From positions 1 to 64,000 of the forward strand of contig NZ_JAFLWA010000018.1 in NCBI RefSeq assembly GCF_017316125.1: a stretch of DNA of 64,000 bases. Reading direction: 5' to 3'. This DNA is from Enterococcus sp. DIV0660C. GTDB lineage: Bacteria > Bacillota > Bacilli > Lactobacillales > Enterococcaceae. The position numbers and the translations under genes are program-made. Positions 61,609 through 64,000 of this stretch are shown here, in pieces. The notes beneath the pieces were generated by a model that was given only the letters and a program-made list of their open reading frames with translations, searched no databases and was not told where the DNA came from. Every line of letters begins with the position of its first letter. The stretch's first letter is position 1.

Positions 61609-62943
61609 ATGACAAAACAAGAAAAATTATATCATTTTGTTGGTATCAAAGGTTCAGGTATGAGCTCATTAGCGCTTGTATTACATGAGCAAGGACTAAA
61701 TGTCCAAGGATCAGATATTGAAAAATATTTCTTTACACAAAGAGATTTAGAAAAAGCAAATATAACAATTTTGCCATTTAGTGCAGATAACGTTAAATCA
61801 GGTATGACAGTCATCGCAGGGAATGCGTTTCCTGACACACATGAAGAAATCCAACGTGCCAAAGAACTTGGACTTGAAGTAATTCGTTACCATGATTTCA
61901 TTGGTGATTTTATTCAAAACTATACAAGTATTGCAGTAACTGGTTCACATGGTAAAACAAGTACAACTGGGTTACTTTCGCATGTATTGACAGGTGTTCG
62001 CCCAACTAGTTATCTGATTGGTGATGGTACTGGACATGGCGATCCACGTGCAGAATTTTTTGCATTTGAAGCTTGCGAATATCGTCGTCACTTTTTAGCT
62101 TACTCACCTGATTATGTGATTATGACAAATATTGATTTTGATCATCCTGATTACTATACAAGCATTGAAGATGTATACAGTGCATTCCAAACAATGGCGC
62201 ACCAAGTGAAAAAAGCCATTTTTGCGTATGGCGATGATGAATATCTAAGAAAATTAGAGGCAGATGTGCCGATTTATTACTATGGTATTAGTGATAACGA
62301 TGATATCCAAGCACGAAATATTGAGCGTACAACAACTGGTTCAGCATTTGATGTGTACCATGAAGATGAATTTATTGGCCATTTTGTGGTTCCAGCTTTT
62401 GGAAAACATAATATTTTAAATGCTTTAAGTGTCATTGCAGTTGCTTACTTTGAAGACTTAGATCTTAAAGAAGTATCAGAAGAAATGTTGACTTTCCCTG
62501 GTGTAAAACGCCGCTTTAGTGAAAAAATCGTTTCAGATATGACAATTGTTGATGACTATGCACACCATCCAGCAGAAATTCGTGCAACGATTGATGGTGC
62601 ACGTCAAAAATATCCAGATAAAGAAATTATTGCTGTCTTCCAACCACATACATTTACGCGAACTATTGCGTTGATGGATGAGTTTGCTGAAGCATTAGAC
62701 TTAGCTGACCGCGTATACTTGTGTGATATTTTTGGCTCAGCTCGTGAGAAACAAGGGGATGTTAAGATCGAAGACCTTGGTGAAAAAGTTCAAAAGGGTG
62801 GCCAAGTTCTGAAAGAAAATAACGTTTCACCATTGTTAGATTACCATGATGCAGTTGTTATCTTTATGGGAGCTGGTGATGTTCAAAAATTTGAACAAGC
62901 CTATGAAAAACTATTGAGCAACACGACAAGAAACGTCTTGTAA
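61609..62943 (+). CDS. murC: UDP-N-acetylmuramate--L-alanine ligase
   Basis: MurC adds L-alanine to UDP-MurNAc, the first step of the stem peptide that the D-Asp ligase in this window later branches. The 444-residue protein has the N-terminal nucleotide motif [11 protein letters not shown] (near 12), the ATP loop [13 protein letters not shown] (near 107-119), the middle-domain [11 protein letters not shown] (near 152) and the C-terminal [10 protein letters not shown] (near 315). A ribosome site AAGAGGA is present. It stands alone here, away from the dcw cluster. Confidence 0.97.
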   Translation: MTKQEKLYHFVGIKGSGMSSLALVLHEQGLNVQGSDIEKYFFTQRDLEKANITILPFSADNVKSGMTVIAGNAFPDTHEEIQRAKELGLEVIRYHDFIGDFIQNYTSIAVTGSHGKTSTTGLLSHVLTGVRPTSYLIGDGTGHGDPRAEFFAFEACEYRRHFLAYSPDYVIMTNIDFDHPDYYTSIEDVYSAFQTMAHQVKKAIFAYGDDEYLRKLEADVPIYYYGISDNDDIQARNIERTTTGSAFDVYHEDEFIGHFVVPAFGKHNILNALSVIAVAYFEDLDLKEVSEEMLTFPGVKRRFSEKIVSDMTIVDDYAHHPAEIRATIDGARQKYPDKEIIAVFQPHTFTRTIALMDEFAEALDLADRVYLCDIFGSAREKQGDVKIEDLGEKVQKGGQVLKENNVSPLLDYHDAVVIFMGAGDVQKFEQAYEKLLSNTTRNVL

Positions 62944-62971
62944 TCATTAACAAATGACGAAATCAATCAAA

Positions 62972-63007
62972 AGCGGCCAAAAAAGTTTTGTCTTTTTGGC
63001 TGCTTTC
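62972..63007 (+). terminator. Terminator after murC
   Basis: GCGGCCAAAAA pairs with TTTTTGGCTGC (one G-U), followed by TTTCTT. Confidence 0.75.
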
Positions 63008-63100
63008 TTGTATACAAAAAGCGTAGTTTTCATAACTTGCCTTTTTGCTTGGTTTTGGTACAATTGTTCTTGAGTAAAATAAAACTGGAGGGTTTCTATT

Positions 63101-63586
63101 TTGAATATAGGTAAACCGAGAAAATTAGGAAAAACAATAAATGAGTTAGAGGAAGGCGACTCGTTGTCTTTAACAGAATCAATTGAAGACAATCAGCTGT
63201 TGCTTTATTTAGGATTAACAAATGATGCGAATCCATTATATATTCAACATGATTTTGCGCAAAAAACAGAGTATCAACAACCAATTGTGCCATCTGTGAT
63301 GTTAATGGGTATCATTACAAGTGCTGTTTCTAAGCATTTACCTGGTCCAGGCTCGCACGTTGTGAATTTTTCTGTTAATTTTATTGAACCAGTTTTCCAC
63401 TACGAAACATTGACTTTCCAATTTGAGGTCATAAAAGTAGACAAAATGAAAGACGTCGTTACGATTTCTGTTGAAGCAGAAAATAGCGAAGGCAATCGCG
63501 TACTCGACGCTGTGGTGATGGTTCAGCCACCTGCTGATCCAGAACTAGAAATTGAATTTGAAAGTGAAGGTGAATTAAATGAATAA
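63101..63586 (+). CDS. MaoC-like hotdog-fold protein
   Basis: A 161-residue protein with a MaoC-type dehydratase (hotdog) domain: GLTNDANPLYIQHDFA (near 46-61) is the hydratase signature with Asp and His, followed by VPSVMLMGIITSAV. The start is TTG, with GGAGG eight bases upstream; no ATG fits. The last residues are acidic. The substrate is unknown. The next gene starts inside its end (overlap of eight bases). Confidence 0.85.
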   Translation: MNIGKPRKLGKTINELEEGDSLSLTESIEDNQLLLYLGLTNDANPLYIQHDFAQKTEYQQPIVPSVMLMGIITSAVSKHLPGPGSHVVNFSVNFIEPVFHYETLTFQFEVIKVDKMKDVVTISVEAENSEGNRVLDAVVMVQPPADPELEIEFESEGELNE

Positions 63587-64000
63587 TCAAAGCGTAGCAA
63601 ATGAAGGAATCAATCGTTTCTATTCTAAAGTGTATGGCTACTTAGGAGTAGGATTGGCGTTAAGTGCATTGACTTCATATTTAGCACTATCCGTTTTTCC
63701 ACAACAAGTGGCAGCATTTATTAATGGTTTTCCATTAGGTTTTATAGGACTTTGGATTGTTCAAATCATTTTAGTGTTGGTGCTAAGTGCGAAGGCACAA
63801 AAAAATCCAAGTTTAGCGATTGGAGGTTTCATCGCCTACTCATTACTAAATGGATTGGTATTAGCTGTGACACTTGCTTTTTATGATATAGGAACAATTA
63901 CGCAAGCATTTTTGACGGCAACAGGTATGTTTATCGGTATGTCAGTTGTAGGCATGGTTACTAAAAAAGATTTGAGTGGGGTTGGTCGTGCAGGATTAGC
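63579..64000 (+). CDS. Bax inhibitor-1/YccA-family membrane protein (partial)
   Basis: The first 140 codons of a multi-pass membrane protein reach the window edge. After a short soluble start (NNQSVANEGINRFYSKVYGYLGVGLALSA) come hydrophobic helices (about 22-40, 50-70, 80-105, 110-130). The pattern fits bacterial BI-1 proteins (YccA, YetJ), some of which are proton-gated calcium leak channels. The C-terminus, where the di-aspartate sensor lies, is outside the window. AAGGTGA precedes the ATG, inside the MaoC gene. Confidence 0.85.
   Translation, partial: MNNQSVANEGINRFYSKVYGYLGVGLALSALTSYLALSVFPQQVAAFINGFPLGFIGLWIVQIILVLVLSAKAQKNPSLAIGGFIAYSLLNGLVLAVTLAFYDIGTITQAFLTATGMFIGMSVVGMVTKKDLSGVGRAGL

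Overview
The window is a gene-dense, low-GC Firmicutes chromosome segment with strong ribosome binding sites and many intrinsic terminators. It fits an Enterococcus of the E. faecium/hirae/durans/mundtii group. The best marker is the pair D-aspartate ligase (7645-8907) and aspartate racemase (8910-9629), which make the D-Asp branch of peptidoglycan typical of that group. The cdaA-cdaR-glmM cluster, the ribozyme-controlled glmS and a fused glutamine-binding protein/permease agree. The species cannot be fixed from this sequence alone.

Layout. 1-2.3 kb: glutamine-type ABC importer (minus strand). 2.4-7.4 kb: uvrB-uvrA, with a LexA-type box in the promoter. 7.6-9.7 kb: D-Asp ligase and racemase. 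9.8-12.7 kb: rapZ-yvcK-whiA. 12.7-17.2 kb: a DsbA-like protein and a pyruvate:ferredoxin/flavodoxin oxidoreductase. 17.3-23 kb: cdaA-cdaR-glmM facing glmS, whose leader is a glmS ribozyme. 23.2-31.9 kb: sppA-RDD, a TPR-like protein, tig, clpX, engB and three poorly known genes. 32-35.7 kb: fruR-fruK-fruA fructose operon. 36-37.6 kb: ClC transporter. 37.7-45.3 kb: pcrA-ligA and gatCAB. 45.3-47.9 kb: a lipid kinase and a 23S rRNA methyltransferase. 47.9-50.6 kb: an accessory island. 50.7-64 kb: gpmA, DUF1149, a cystine-type symporter, trhO, tex, sprT, murC and others; the right edge cuts a Bax-inhibitor-1 family gene.

Common theme: much of the window serves cell-wall building and its regulation (glmM/glmS to UDP-GlcNAc, c-di-AMP, YvcK/RapZ, D-Asp cross-bridge, murC, an LCP-like protein) and DNA repair or protein quality control (uvrAB, pcrA, ligA, clpX, tig).

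The accessory island between rlmD and the LCP-like gene is the only clearly non-core region. It holds a decayed, multiply frameshifted gene, an intact secreted aerolysin-fold toxin of the ETX/MTX2 family (48764-49699) with its own leader and terminator hairpin, a 42-residue basic protein, and a truncated membrane-protein remnant. The toxin is the most interesting object here. Other points: an EF-hand loop at the C-terminus of the diacylglycerol-kinase-like protein, 10-bp-phased direct repeats before fruR, and a cytosolic LCP-like protein lacking the usual signature. No tRNA, rRNA, CRISPR array or intact insertion sequence was seen.
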